Assembly: GCA_049322335.1 (NCBI GenBank) | Contig: JBMORL010000105.1 | Coordinates: forward strand, 3,344 to 67,343 | Reading direction: 5' to 3' | Length of the DNA stretch: 64,000 bases | Source of the DNA: JBMORL01 sp049322335 | GTDB taxonomy: Bacteria > Bacteroidota > Bacteroidia > Flavobacteriales_D > UBA2798 | Part shown: one piece after another, positions 8,381 to 16,060 of the stretch | Numbering within the stretch: the first letter of the stretch is position 1 | How the letters are laid out: every line of letters starts with the position of its first letter | Made by a program: the position numbers and the translations under genes | Notes under the pieces: model-generated | What the model was told of the DNA's origin: nothing | Databases searched by the model: none | What the model saw: the letters and a program-made list of their open reading frames with translations, nothing else

Positions 8381-9582
8381 TTTAATCCTTCAGCAAAAAT
8401 ATCCAGCAGATTTTGTGCCAGTTCTTTCTTTGACATTAACTCAAATTTACGCATTTTATTGCTTCGGGAAATGAGCGTAACTTTATTGGTATCCCCACCA
8501 AATCCGGCTCCTTTATCTTTCAGCGAATTGAGCACAATAAAATCAAGATTTTTGGAAACCAGTTTCTTTTTTGCATTTTTCAATTCATCATGCGTCTCAA
8601 GCGCAAATCCTGCCAGTAATTGTTTTTTGGCTTTATGGCTACCGAGGTATTTCAAAATATCTTCGGTGCGTTCCAACGACAGCGGCATACCATCATTACT
8701 GTCGTTTTTCCTGATTTTAATATTCGAATAATTTGCCGGACGATAATCCGCCACAGCAGCCGACATGATGGTGAGATGTGTTTTTGGAAAATGTTTTTTA
8801 CATGCATTCAGCATTTCTTTTGCTGATACTACATCTATACGTTTGATTTTACCACTGCTTTTTTCGTTCGAGGGACCGCAAACCAACGTTACATCTGCTC
8901 CCATTTCTGCAGCAGCTTCTGCCAGCGCAATTCCCATTTTTCCGCTGCTGTGATTACCAATAAATCTAACGGGGTCGAGCGCTTCGTAGGTAGGGCCGGC
9001 TGTAACCAATACTTTTTTACCGGCTAATCTTTTTTTTTTGGAGAAGAATTTTTCGAGGGAGGAAATAATTTCTTCGGGTTCAGCCATTCTTCCTTCTCCA
9101 TAAAGTCCGCTGGCCAGTTCACCAGTTCCCGGTTGAAGAATATGGTTTCCAAATGATACAAGCTTAGAAATATTATTTTGTGAAGAAGCATGCTTCCACA
9201 TATCCAGGTCCATAGCCGGTGCCACTACCACGGGGCATTTGGCCGAAAGATAAACGGCCTGCAACAGGTTATCACAAATTCCATTCGCCATTTTGGCAAT
9301 AGTGTTGGCAGAAGCCGGAGCAACAACCATAACATCCGCCCAAAGTCCCAATGCTACATGATTATTCCATTCACCACTTTCTTTTGAGGCTACAAAATCA
9401 GTCAAGACAGGGTGTTTGGATAAAGTGGAAAGGGTTAATGGTGTAGTAAAATCGTGGGCCGAACGGGTCATGATGATTTTTACATCAGCGCCCTGTTTCA
9501 CCAAAAGCCGGGTAAGTACAGCGGATTTGTAGGCGGCTATACTGCCTGTTACGGCCAGCACTATTTTTTTGCCGCGAAGCAT
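8377..9582 (-). CDS. coaBC: Bifunctional phosphopantothenoylcysteine decarboxylase / phosphopantothenate-cysteine ligase
   Basis: 401 residues that catalyse two consecutive cytoplasmic steps of coenzyme A synthesis. Phosphopantothenate is joined to cysteine, and the product is decarboxylated to 4'-phosphopantetheine. The N-terminal flavin-binding CoaC half (about 1-180) shows KIVLAVTGSIAAYKS, the NNHVALGLWADVMVVAPASAN region and an APAMDLDMW motif. The CoaB half (about 190-401) shows VTAGPTYEALDPVRFIGNHS with SGKMG, and AAVADYRP. The length is normal for the fused enzyme. It sits 5 bp after rpoZ and overlaps porD by 4 bp, within the bamD-rpoZ-coaBC-porD operon. Confidence 0.97.
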   Translation of the reverse strand: MLRGKKIVLAVTGSIAAYKSAVLTRLLVKQGADVKIIMTRSAHDFTTPLTLSTLSKHPVLTDFVASKESGEWNNHVALGLWADVMVVAPASANTIAKMANGICDNLLQAVYLSAKCPVVVAPAMDLDMWKHASSQNNISKLVSFGNHILQPGTGELASGLYGEGRMAEPEEIISSLEKFFSKKKRLAGKKVLVTAGPTYEALDPVRFIGNHSSGKMGIALAEAAAEMGADVTLVCGPSNEKSSGKIKRIDVVSAKEMLNACKKHFPKTHLTIMSAAVADYRPANYSNIKIRKNDSNDGMPLSLERTEDILKYLGSHKAKKQLLAGFALETHDELKNAKKKLVSKNLDFIVLNSLKDKGAGFGGDTNKVTLISRSNKMRKFELMSKKELAQNLLDIFAEGLK

Positions 9583-9587
9583 GAAAA

Positions 9588-9908
9588 TTATTTTTGCTCG
9601 GGATAACGGAAATAAATTCCGTTGTCGAGGTATTCCTGTATAGAAATAGCTACGGGCTTGGGCAAACGCTCGTAGTGTTTGGAAATTTCAATCTGCTCAC
9701 GGTTTTCGAAAATTTCTTCGAGGTTATCCGTATGTGTGGCAAATTCCTGGAGCTTTTGGGTAAGCTCTTCCTTCATTTCAACGCTTATCTGGTTGGCTCT
9801 TTTACCAATAACTACTATCGATTCGTAAATATTCCCTGTCTGGGCTTCCAGTTTGTTCACATCACGTGTAATGGTAGTGCGCTCTGCTGTTGAATTTTTA
9901 TAGCTCAT
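9588..9908 (-). CDS. rpoZ: RNA polymerase omega subunit, Bacteroidota type
   Basis: 106 residues lying between bamD and coaBC, the usual position of rpoZ in Bacteroidota. The segment GNIYESIVVIGKRANQIS matches the conserved omega motif in which the subunit clasps the C-terminal part of beta-prime. The charged C-terminal half is typical of the longer Bacteroidota form. Omega stabilises core RNA polymerase. The gene ends 5 bp before coaBC and starts 2 bp after the bamD stop, so it is cotranscribed with both. Confidence 0.9.
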   Translation of the reverse strand: MSYKNSTAERTTITRDVNKLEAQTGNIYESIVVIGKRANQISVEMKEELTQKLQEFATHTDNLEEIFENREQIEISKHYERLPKPVAISIQEYLDNGIYFRYPEQK

Positions 9909-9910
9909 AT

Positions 9911-10732
9911 TCAGTTATTATTCTTTACCTCTGGTTTCGACAATCGTTCAATTTCCCTTTTACTGTGTTCCGCGATGGCTTCCAGTTCCCGCTTCCGGGG
10001 GCTTTCAGCGAAAAGGGTCACAAAGGTATTATAAGATTTGATTGTTTCGTTAAAACGCTCGGTTTTTTTAGCGTCAATGCTGTTCTCAGCAAAGTTAAAA
10101 TTCGACTTCACTACCAGGTACAGTATTTCTTCCTTATACTTCGAGTCGGGATACTCTTCCAGCATAGCTGTCAATGCTACCGAAGCCGCTTTATACTGCT
10201 CCACTTTATAATACAGGTAGGCGTTTTCAAAAGTCTTGGTTTCCAATTTATTACGTAAGCCATCCATGACTTTATTACAACTATCTCTTTTATCGCTTTC
10301 GGGATACCGGTTAATAAAAGCCTGCAGTTCGATGATGGCTGTATGGGTTTCGCTCTGGTCGAGAGAATGAGAGGGTGAGTTCCGCACATTACACATAGCA
10401 CTCATAAAATGGCATTCTTCGGCATATTTACTATCGGGAAACGATCTTGCAAAACTCTTGAAATAGTAGGCGGCCAGGTAGTATTCCTTAATGTGATAGT
10501 GGCACCAGGCATAATAATAATAAATGATTTCGGCCTTATCGGTAAGGCGGTAAATGGCTACCAGTTCATCCAGAAGGGGCAGGCATTTACCATAATCGCC
10601 TTTTTGGTAATATTCTACTGCTTTGTTGTATTTCAGCTCATAATCGGTGCTTTTCAGCAGCTTGTTATAGCCATTGCAGGAGGATATAAGCACTGCAAAC
10701 GTGATTCCGAATACAAAAAAGAGGTTTCTCAT
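9911..10732 (-). CDS. bamD: Outer membrane assembly lipoprotein BamD
   Basis: 273 residues. MRNLFFVFGITFAVLISSC is a lipoprotein signal with the lipobox ISSC, so the mature protein is anchored at Cys19. TPR-type helices follow (YNKAVEYYQKGDYGKCLPLL, YYLAAYYFKSFARSFPDSKY), ending in a conserved Bacteroidota BamD tail (ETIKSYNTFVTLF). BamD is an essential partner of BamA in inserting beta-barrels into the outer membrane. The ATG at 10732 is preferred over an in-frame TTG at 10741, because that TTG lies inside a likely promoter box (TACCTTTG on this strand). The gene heads the operon bamD-rpoZ-coaBC-porD and is divergent from the oxoamine synthase. Confidence 0.94.
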   Translation of the reverse strand: MRNLFFVFGITFAVLISSCNGYNKLLKSTDYELKYNKAVEYYQKGDYGKCLPLLDELVAIYRLTDKAEIIYYYYAWCHYHIKEYYLAAYYFKSFARSFPDSKYAEECHFMSAMCNVRNSPSHSLDQSETHTAIIELQAFINRYPESDKRDSCNKVMDGLRNKLETKTFENAYLYYKVEQYKAASVALTAMLEEYPDSKYKEEILYLVVKSNFNFAENSIDAKKTERFNETIKSYNTFVTLFAESPRKRELEAIAEHSKREIERLSKPEVKNNN

Positions 10733-10738
10733 GGCTGG

Positions 10739-10746
10739 CAAAGGTA
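10739..10746 (-). promoter_or_regulatory. Candidate -7 promoter box TACCTTTG for bamD
   Basis: On the minus strand the bases read TACCTTTG, a perfect match to the Bacteroidota -7 consensus TAnnTTTG. The box ends 6 bases before the bamD ATG, which would leave almost no 5' leader. No convincing -33 TTG partner was found. Confidence 0.45.
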
Positions 10747-10836
10747 TAAACTTAAAACGAAAGTCTTTATTGCAGCATATAAACCGGGTGTTAAAAAAAA
10801 TTAACTGCTATAAAGTGCTTATCCCCGTGGTAATGG

Positions 10837-10844
10837 TAAATTTG
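10837..10844 (+). promoter_or_regulatory. Candidate -7 promoter box TAAATTTG for the oxoamine synthase
   Basis: TAAATTTG matches TAnnTTTG and ends 27 bases before the GTG start at 10872, a normal leader length. The 139-bp gap to bamD would thus hold two divergent promoters. Confidence 0.45.
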
Positions 10845-10871
10845 CGCCATTAAACTTTAAAAAAAACAACC

Positions 10872-12119
10872 GTGGATATTTTTGAAAAGATCAAAGCAAA
10901 CCGTGGCCCGCTGGGAAAACACTCCAAAGAGTCGCATGGCTATTTTACATTTCCCAAACTGGAAGGCCCGATTGGAAACAAAATGATATTCCGCGGCAAG
11001 GAAGTGCTGTGCTGGAGCCTTAACAACTACCTCGGCCTGGCCAATCACCCCGAAGTTCGTGAAGCTGACGCCAAAGGTGCAGCAGAATTCGGACTTGCCT
11101 ACCCGATGGGAGCCCGCATGATGAGCGGTAACAGCAATTACCACGAACAGCTCGAAAATGAGCTTTCGGCTTTTATGAAATATGAAGACACCATCCTGCT
11201 TAATTATGGTTACCAGGGAATGGTTTCAGCTATCGATAGCCTCGTTGACCGTAACGATGTGATTGTTTACGACAGTGAATCACATGCCTGTATTCTTGAC
11301 GGGATGCGTTTGCACTTCGGAAAACGCTTTGTATTCCAGCACAACGATATCGATGCCCTGGAAAAACAATTGCAACGCGCTACCAAAATCGCGGCAGAAA
11401 AAGATGGCGGTGTGCTGGTGATTACCGAAGGCGTTTTCGGAATGGCCGGAGATATGGGAAAACTGAAAGAAATTGTTGAACTAAAGAAAAAATACCAGTT
11501 CCGCCTTTTTGTTGACGATGCTCACGGATTCGGAACCATGGGAAAAACCGGTGCGGGAACAGGAGAAGAACAGGGTGTACAGGATGGTGTAGATATTTAT
11601 TTCGGAACTTTTGCCAAATCCATGGCGCTTATCGGTGGATTTATTTCTTCTACTGAAAACGTCATCGAGTTTCTCCGCTACAATATGCGTTCACAGATCT
11701 TCGCCAAATCATTGCCGATGCCGGTAGTGATAGGCGCATTAAAACGTTTGGAGTTGCTGCGTACACGTCCCGAGTTGCGCGAAAAAATGTGGACCATCGT
11801 TCGCGCCCTTCAAAATGGTTTAAAAGAGGCCGGGTTTGATATTGGAAAAACCAACACGATGGTAACTCCTGTTTTCCTGAAAGGAAATCTCGGTGAAGCC
11901 ACCAGCCTTACGCTTGACATGAGAGAAAACTACGGTATTTTCTGTTCTATTGTGGTTTATCCTGTGGTGCCAAAAGATGTGATTATGCTTCGCATTATTC
12001 CTACAGCGTCACACACGCTTGAGGATGTAAAATACACTATCGAAACCTTCAAAAAAGCCAAAGAAAAACTCGAAAAAGGAGAGTATAAGTCGGAGGGAAT
12101 TGTGCAGGTGAACAGGTAA
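10872..12119 (+). CDS. Alpha-oxoamine synthase (PLP-dependent; serine/cysteate palmitoyltransferase-like)
   Basis: 415 residues starting at GTG; no ATG lies suitably upstream. It is a fold-type I PLP enzyme of the family that joins an amino acid to an acyl-CoA with loss of CO2. Visible marks are LCWSLNNYLGLANHPEV, GARMMSGNSNYHEQLE, the substrate/cofactor His region DSESHACILDG, VDDAHGFG at 214-221 (Asp and His that hold PLP) and GTFAKSMALIGGF with the Schiff-base Lys249. Family members make 2-amino-3-ketobutyrate, 8-amino-7-oxononanoate, 3-ketosphinganine or, from cysteate, the sulfonolipid base capnine. The lack of biotin or threonine-catabolism neighbours and the Bacteroidota host favour a sphingoid or sulfonolipid role, but the sequence does not settle the substrate. 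It is a single gene divergent from bamD. Confidence 0.85.
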   Translation: MDIFEKIKANRGPLGKHSKESHGYFTFPKLEGPIGNKMIFRGKEVLCWSLNNYLGLANHPEVREADAKGAAEFGLAYPMGARMMSGNSNYHEQLENELSAFMKYEDTILLNYGYQGMVSAIDSLVDRNDVIVYDSESHACILDGMRLHFGKRFVFQHNDIDALEKQLQRATKIAAEKDGGVLVITEGVFGMAGDMGKLKEIVELKKKYQFRLFVDDAHGFGTMGKTGAGTGEEQGVQDGVDIYFGTFAKSMALIGGFISSTENVIEFLRYNMRSQIFAKSLPMPVVIGALKRLELLRTRPELREKMWTIVRALQNGLKEAGFDIGKTNTMVTPVFLKGNLGEATSLTLDMRENYGIFCSIVVYPVVPKDVIMLRIIPTASHTLEDVKYTIETFKKAKEKLEKGEYKSEGIVQVNR

Positions 12120-12120
12120 T

Positions 12121-12145
12121 AGTCGGCAGTGGGCAGTCTTCAGGT
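12121..12145. repeat. Intergenic micro-repeat (cggcagtgggcagt type)
   Basis: The string agtcggcagtgggcagtctt immediately follows the oxoamine synthase stop. It is the reverse complement style of the CTGCC units at 7440-7476 and 40478-40510. The remaining bases to 12307 are AT-rich with no gene; a possible box is TAATTTTC at about 12281. Confidence 0.4.
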
Positions 12146-12307
12146 GAGGGTTATGTAATAAATTAACCTGCGGTTTTTAGCCATGTTATGGAATGTTTTA
12201 TTTTTTTGTATAAAAGGAAAGTTACCTGAAACCCGGTTAGCGCGATAATCGTTTACTATTCATTTAATGTGTACTGGGTATAATTTTCTATGGTGAATCT
12301 AATCCGC

Positions 12308-13906
12308 ATGATAAATCGTTGTTTATTTTCAATATTATTCATACTTGTTGTTTTTGAAATAAATGGTCAGATTATTTCAGAAGAAATTATTTTCAATAGT
12401 GATAGCATAGACAAGTTTAAAAGAAATCTATTTATTGATAATAAAGGTGAAGTATTGCTCAATTATAAGAGGAATGAAAAAGAGGAGTATTTTATTAAAA
12501 ACTCAGACACAATAGGGCCACTTCGTTTTAGATGGAGCAGCAGTGTAAAATATTATACCGATTTCACTAATGAAAACCTATCTTATTATCACCTTTTTTA
12601 TTCGTCATTTCTGATCGGGCCGGTTTCCGGAAAAGACATCTCAAACTACAGGCACCCCATGTCAAAGAACTATGAGCACATTGCCATACCGGTGCTATCA
12701 GAAATGGTGTTAAACATTTATTTTGATGACACCATTATATATAGCATGAACATTAATCATCCGGATGCAATAAATACAAGAAAAGAATATTACAGATCTG
12801 ATGATTGGATGACTATAAGTGATAATGGAAACTATCTTGGATGCATAGAAGGCAGGACTGATTATAAATTAATTCATAATGGAATAATAACTGATACGTC
12901 TGTGTTAGAATTTAATCATTTAAAAGTTAATAATTCCGGTAATTTTCTTTACACAAAAAGAATATATGAATTAATTAACAATAAACAGAATTATAACAAT
13001 ACACTATATCTATGCACAAAAGATTCGGTCTTTGGGCCTTTTAGCCATGTTTCTTCGAACTATCTGTTTGAAAGCGGGGCTTATTATTTTAATGGGTCTG
13101 ATAGCGGAAAGAATTTTTTACTTGTTAATAATGTTATGTATAATGATGTTGAAATGGCAACCAATATCAGGATCAAAGACAGGAAAAATTACTTTTTTAC
13201 ATATTGGAAAGACAATAAAAAATATGTGAATTCAAATGGACGAGTATTCATGTATAATTTTGAAAAGATATATTTTCCGGCTATGGACGACAAAGGGAAT
13301 TTTTCATTTTATGGATACCGAAATTATTATCTCTATAAATACATTAATGGAATAGAAAGTGAAACACCAATAACAAAATATGGGGTAAGGCCAATTCCTC
13401 TTTTTATTACATCAGATGGTCATTCATTGCATTATTTCAGAACAGACGATTCTACATACATCTATCGTGATGAAAACCTAATCTTTCCAGCCTTTTCGAA
13501 TAAAACCAATTTCATCGTCCGGGATAGTAAAGAAATTTTCAACAGTCCGCATGAAAATGACAAACCTGATGAAAAAAACAGATTATTTTATTTGGAAATA
13601 GATTCCAGCGGTTACCTCGTATATGAAGGTAAAATTATTCCTACAATAATTCCTCTTAAAGAGTATTCGTGGAGCGGGCACCATTCACCAGGTGAAGTTT
13701 TAACCGGTCAATTGACCGAAAACAGCTTTTACCTGATTCAAAATACAGGTGAGAACACATGGGCGTTTTATTTTAAGGAAAATACTGTGCTTAAACTGGA
13801 AAATGTTTCATATTTATATAAGAACTGCTATTACAATAACGATAAAGAATTTGTATTTTTTGGCATAAAAAACTCTGCTCTTTGTAAATTTAAAATTACA
13901 TTATGA
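12308..13906 (+). CDS. Unrecognised secreted protein, possible beta-propeller, AT-rich
   Basis: About 532 residues from the ATG at 12308, beginning MINRCLFSILFILVVFEINGQ, a good signal peptide. An ATG at 12290 adds six residues and cannot be excluded. I do not recognise the family. The mature protein repeats a pattern of a small Asp/Asn-Gly turn followed by aromatic strands (SDNGNYLGC, NNSGNFLYTK, DDKGNFSFYGY, TSDGHSLHYF, DSSGYLVYEG). This recalls blades of a beta-propeller or a WG/PD40-like repeat, but the spacing is irregular. Codon use is clearly more AT-rich than in neighbouring genes, suggesting recent acquisition or relaxed selection. Its last 4 bases (ATGA) overlap the next gene, so the two form an operon and probably work together. 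Confidence 0.7.
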   Translation: MINRCLFSILFILVVFEINGQIISEEIIFNSDSIDKFKRNLFIDNKGEVLLNYKRNEKEEYFIKNSDTIGPLRFRWSSSVKYYTDFTNENLSYYHLFYSSFLIGPVSGKDISNYRHPMSKNYEHIAIPVLSEMVLNIYFDDTIIYSMNINHPDAINTRKEYYRSDDWMTISDNGNYLGCIEGRTDYKLIHNGIITDTSVLEFNHLKVNNSGNFLYTKRIYELINNKQNYNNTLYLCTKDSVFGPFSHVSSNYLFESGAYYFNGSDSGKNFLLVNNVMYNDVEMATNIRIKDRKNYFFTYWKDNKKYVNSNGRVFMYNFEKIYFPAMDDKGNFSFYGYRNYYLYKYINGIESETPITKYGVRPIPLFITSDGHSLHYFRTDDSTYIYRDENLIFPAFSNKTNFIVRDSKEIFNSPHENDKPDEKNRLFYLEIDSSGYLVYEGKIIPTIIPLKEYSWSGHHSPGEVLTGQLTENSFYLIQNTGENTWAFYFKENTVLKLENVSYLYKNCYYNNDKEFVFFGIKNSALCKFKITL

Positions 13907-14742
13907 AACAGTTGAGCATAATAATGTTTTTATTATTTAACGAATTAATCACCTCCGGACAAAAAATGCCATCCGATTATTTTGAAGAAGGTGTCAATTA
14001 CTGGGAAAACGAAAACATAGACGAAGCATTGGCAAGTTTTAAATACATTGTTGCCTATCATCCGCGAAACGAATTGTTTCCACGTGCGTTTTATAACATA
14101 GGAATAATTTATTTTAGAGAAAAACAATACGACAGTGCAACAACCATTTTTAAAACAATATTAATTAACAATTTTAACGAGACAGAGGCCAGAGGCGGTG
14201 ATATAATGTCTGATCCTTATATGAATTATAAATATTGGTCAGCCAACCTACTACACCAAATATACTATGATAAGCAGATGTATGATAGTTCACTTTATTA
14301 TCTTTCGTTGTCGGATACCGCATACCCCTATCTTCACTTTTGCGGAAATGAATATTCAAGTTACACTGTTCAATTGGCAAAAAATTATTCGGATTTGTAT
14401 GAAAAGTTAGGTGATTTAAGCAGCGCACGGAAAGCTTTGCTGAAAGAAATCTTTATTACGGAACCCTATAATATTGTAATCATAGATGCACTTAAATATT
14501 TATACCAAAAAGAAACGAGTACAGAAAAAGCAATTGTAGAACTTGACAAATCACTTAAAAATATTTATTCAAAAAAGGAAAGAAGAGAAAACAACGAATA
14601 CATTAGTTATTATTTCCGTTTTCAGGGGTCAGAAATAAAAATTCCGGATCATTTCTATTACTATGATGATCATTTTAATAAAACCGAGGTTATTAAAAAA
14701 ATAAAAGATACCGATTTCTATAAAATGATTCGTGACTTATAG
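13903..14742 (+). CDS. TPR-repeat exported protein, AT-rich partner of the preceding gene
   Basis: 279 residues. The opening MKQLSIIMFLLFNELITSGQ looks like a signal peptide. TPR motifs follow (YFEEGVNYWENENIDEALAS, AFYNIGIIYFREKQYDSATT, YSDLYEKLGDLSSARKALLK), so it is probably a periplasmic helical scaffold for protein contacts. The Tyr- and Asn-rich C-terminal third (EYISYYFRFQGS to the end) is not recognised. It is joined to the upstream unknown protein by an ATGA overlap and shares its AT-rich composition, so the pair likely moved together. No catalytic motif is seen. Confidence 0.75.
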   Translation: MKQLSIIMFLLFNELITSGQKMPSDYFEEGVNYWENENIDEALASFKYIVAYHPRNELFPRAFYNIGIIYFREKQYDSATTIFKTILINNFNETEARGGDIMSDPYMNYKYWSANLLHQIYYDKQMYDSSLYYLSLSDTAYPYLHFCGNEYSSYTVQLAKNYSDLYEKLGDLSSARKALLKEIFITEPYNIVIIDALKYLYQKETSTEKAIVELDKSLKNIYSKKERRENNEYISYYFRFQGSEIKIPDHFYYYDDHFNKTEVIKKIKDTDFYKMIRDL

Positions 14743-14812
14743 CCATACGGAAGAGCTTTAGCCGTGATTTTTCCACGCAAAACCAACCCGCTCTTACCGA
14801 TATCCTGAAAAA

Positions 14813-15199
14813 TCAGGCCGCAATCTTACTATGTCTCCTCAAATCGCGTGCAAAGCGGCTGATGATTTCCTGTTCCCTGATGGAAACCGGTGGAAAATGC
14901 TCGGCTATTTTGTAGATGATGTCGAGAAATTCCCACTTTAATGCGGGTGTAAGTTTGTGGTGGCCCAGTTCGATAGCATCAATTCCCCATTGATAAGCGG
15001 TTTCAAATTCCACATGCTCTTTTTCAAGGATCTGGAAAATAATATCCGAATAGTCGAAATCGCTGTCAACACGGGCAATTTCTTCTTTCATCAGGCGGTG
15101 AAAAATCTGCTTTTCACTTTCCTGCAGCTTTCCATCGGCTTGTGCAACGGCATAGGCGATATGGCCCAGTCCGTAAAATAAATGTTGTTTGGCATCCAT
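14813..15199 (-). CDS. TerB-like helical protein
   Basis: 128 residues, no signal peptide or membrane segment. YAVAQADGKLQESEKQIFHR has the acidic-helix pattern of TerB/DjlA N-terminal domains, where the ADGK..E.E motif often binds a metal. The rest is helical (ALKWEFLDIIYKIAEHF). Small stand-alone TerB proteins are common in Bacteroidota and their function is unknown; a tellurite role cannot be inferred from this alone. A box CAAAATTA on the plus strand (TAATTTTG on the coding strand) at 15219-15226 is a likely promoter. The gene is transcribed on its own, convergent with the AT-rich pair and divergent from recR. Confidence 0.7.
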   Translation of the reverse strand: MDAKQHLFYGLGHIAYAVAQADGKLQESEKQIFHRLMKEEIARVDSDFDYSDIIFQILEKEHVEFETAYQWGIDAIELGHHKLTPALKWEFLDIIYKIAEHFPPVSIREQEIISRFARDLRRHSKIAA

Positions 15200-15218
15200 G
15201 GCATTGAATTTTATACTT

Positions 15219-15226
15219 CAAAATTA
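15219..15226 (-). promoter_or_regulatory. Candidate -7 promoter box TAATTTTG for the TerB-like gene
   Basis: Minus-strand TAATTTTG fits TAnnTTTG and ends 19 bases before the ATG at 15199. The rest of the gap to recR shows no gene. Confidence 0.4.
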
Positions 15227-15374
15227 CCCCGGATGATTTTTATCAGAACTGACCCCGGTCATTCAAAACAACGACCTTTATCACATCCATTTTTTTAACA
15301 CTGCCTCACACAATCAGAACATTGGGTTGTTCATTTTGCTTTTTTGCAGGTGAAAAGAGCGAAGCTTAAACAAG

Positions 15375-15382
15375 TATATTTG
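15375..15382 (+). promoter_or_regulatory. Candidate -7 promoter box TATATTTG for recR
   Basis: TATATTTG is a perfect TAnnTTTG match ending 4 bases before the recR ATG. Transcription from it would begin at or next to the start codon, giving a leaderless mRNA. Confidence 0.45.
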
Positions 15383-15386
15383 GGCA

Positions 15387-16007
15387 ATGAAATATTCCTC
15401 CAAACTCATTGAAGATGCTGTTGAACAGTTTGCCTCGCTGCCGGGTGTAGGCCGAAGGTCGGCTTTGCGGCTGGTGCTGAGTTTACTGAAACGCGACCCT
15501 GCCGATATACAGAAATTCTCGCTGGCTTTGCAGCAATTATCTTCCCGTCTCACCTATTGTCATTCCTGTCATAATATCTCCGACACCAGCACCTGTTCCA
15601 TTTGTGCCAACCCGCGAAGGGATCGTTCATTGCTTTGCGTAGTGGAAGATATCAGGGATGTGATGGCACTTGAAAACACCCAACATTACAACGGCCTCTA
15701 TCATGTTTTGGGAGGCATTATTTCTCCTATTGACGGCATCGGCCCCAACGACCTCAATATTGCCTCGCTGATGGAAAAAGCAAAAAGCGGGGAAGTGAAA
15801 GAGATTATTTTCGCCCTTAATTCGGGCATGGAAGGCGAAACCACCAATTTTTACCTCTATCGAAAACTCAGGGATTTTCCGCTGGTATTTTCCAATATCG
15901 CCCGCGGTATTGCCATTGGCGATGAACTGGAATATGCCGATGAAGTAACCCTGGGCCGCTCTATCGTTCACCGGATTCCATTCGAAAGCACTTTTCAGAA
16001 CAAATAA
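15387..16007 (+). CDS. recR: Recombination mediator protein RecR
   Basis: 206 residues, the usual size. RecR acts with RecO (and RecF) to load RecA on single-stranded gaps. It has a helix-hairpin-helix (FASLPGVGRRSALRL, 15-29), a four-Cys zinc site (Cys58, Cys61, Cys70, Cys73 in YCHSCHNISDTSTCSIC) and a Toprim domain from about 82 (LLCVVEDIRDVMALENT). The C-terminal region ARGIAIGDELEYADEVTLGR contains the conserved tail that joins RecR subunits into a ring. It is followed 53 bp later by a glycosyltransferase in the same direction. Confidence 0.97.
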   Translation: MKYSSKLIEDAVEQFASLPGVGRRSALRLVLSLLKRDPADIQKFSLALQQLSSRLTYCHSCHNISDTSTCSICANPRRDRSLLCVVEDIRDVMALENTQHYNGLYHVLGGIISPIDGIGPNDLNIASLMEKAKSGEVKEIIFALNSGMEGETTNFYLYRKLRDFPLVFSNIARGIAIGDELEYADEVTLGRSIVHRIPFESTFQNK

Positions 16008-16060
16008 ATTCCGGTGTGCCATAATATTTGCAATTTAGCAGGCGTTTGTTGTAAACCGTC

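Noticed and set aside
10733..10741. TTG start three codons upstream of the bamD ATG
   Set aside because: The TTG is part of the TAnnTTTG box, and the lipoprotein signal is complete from the ATG.
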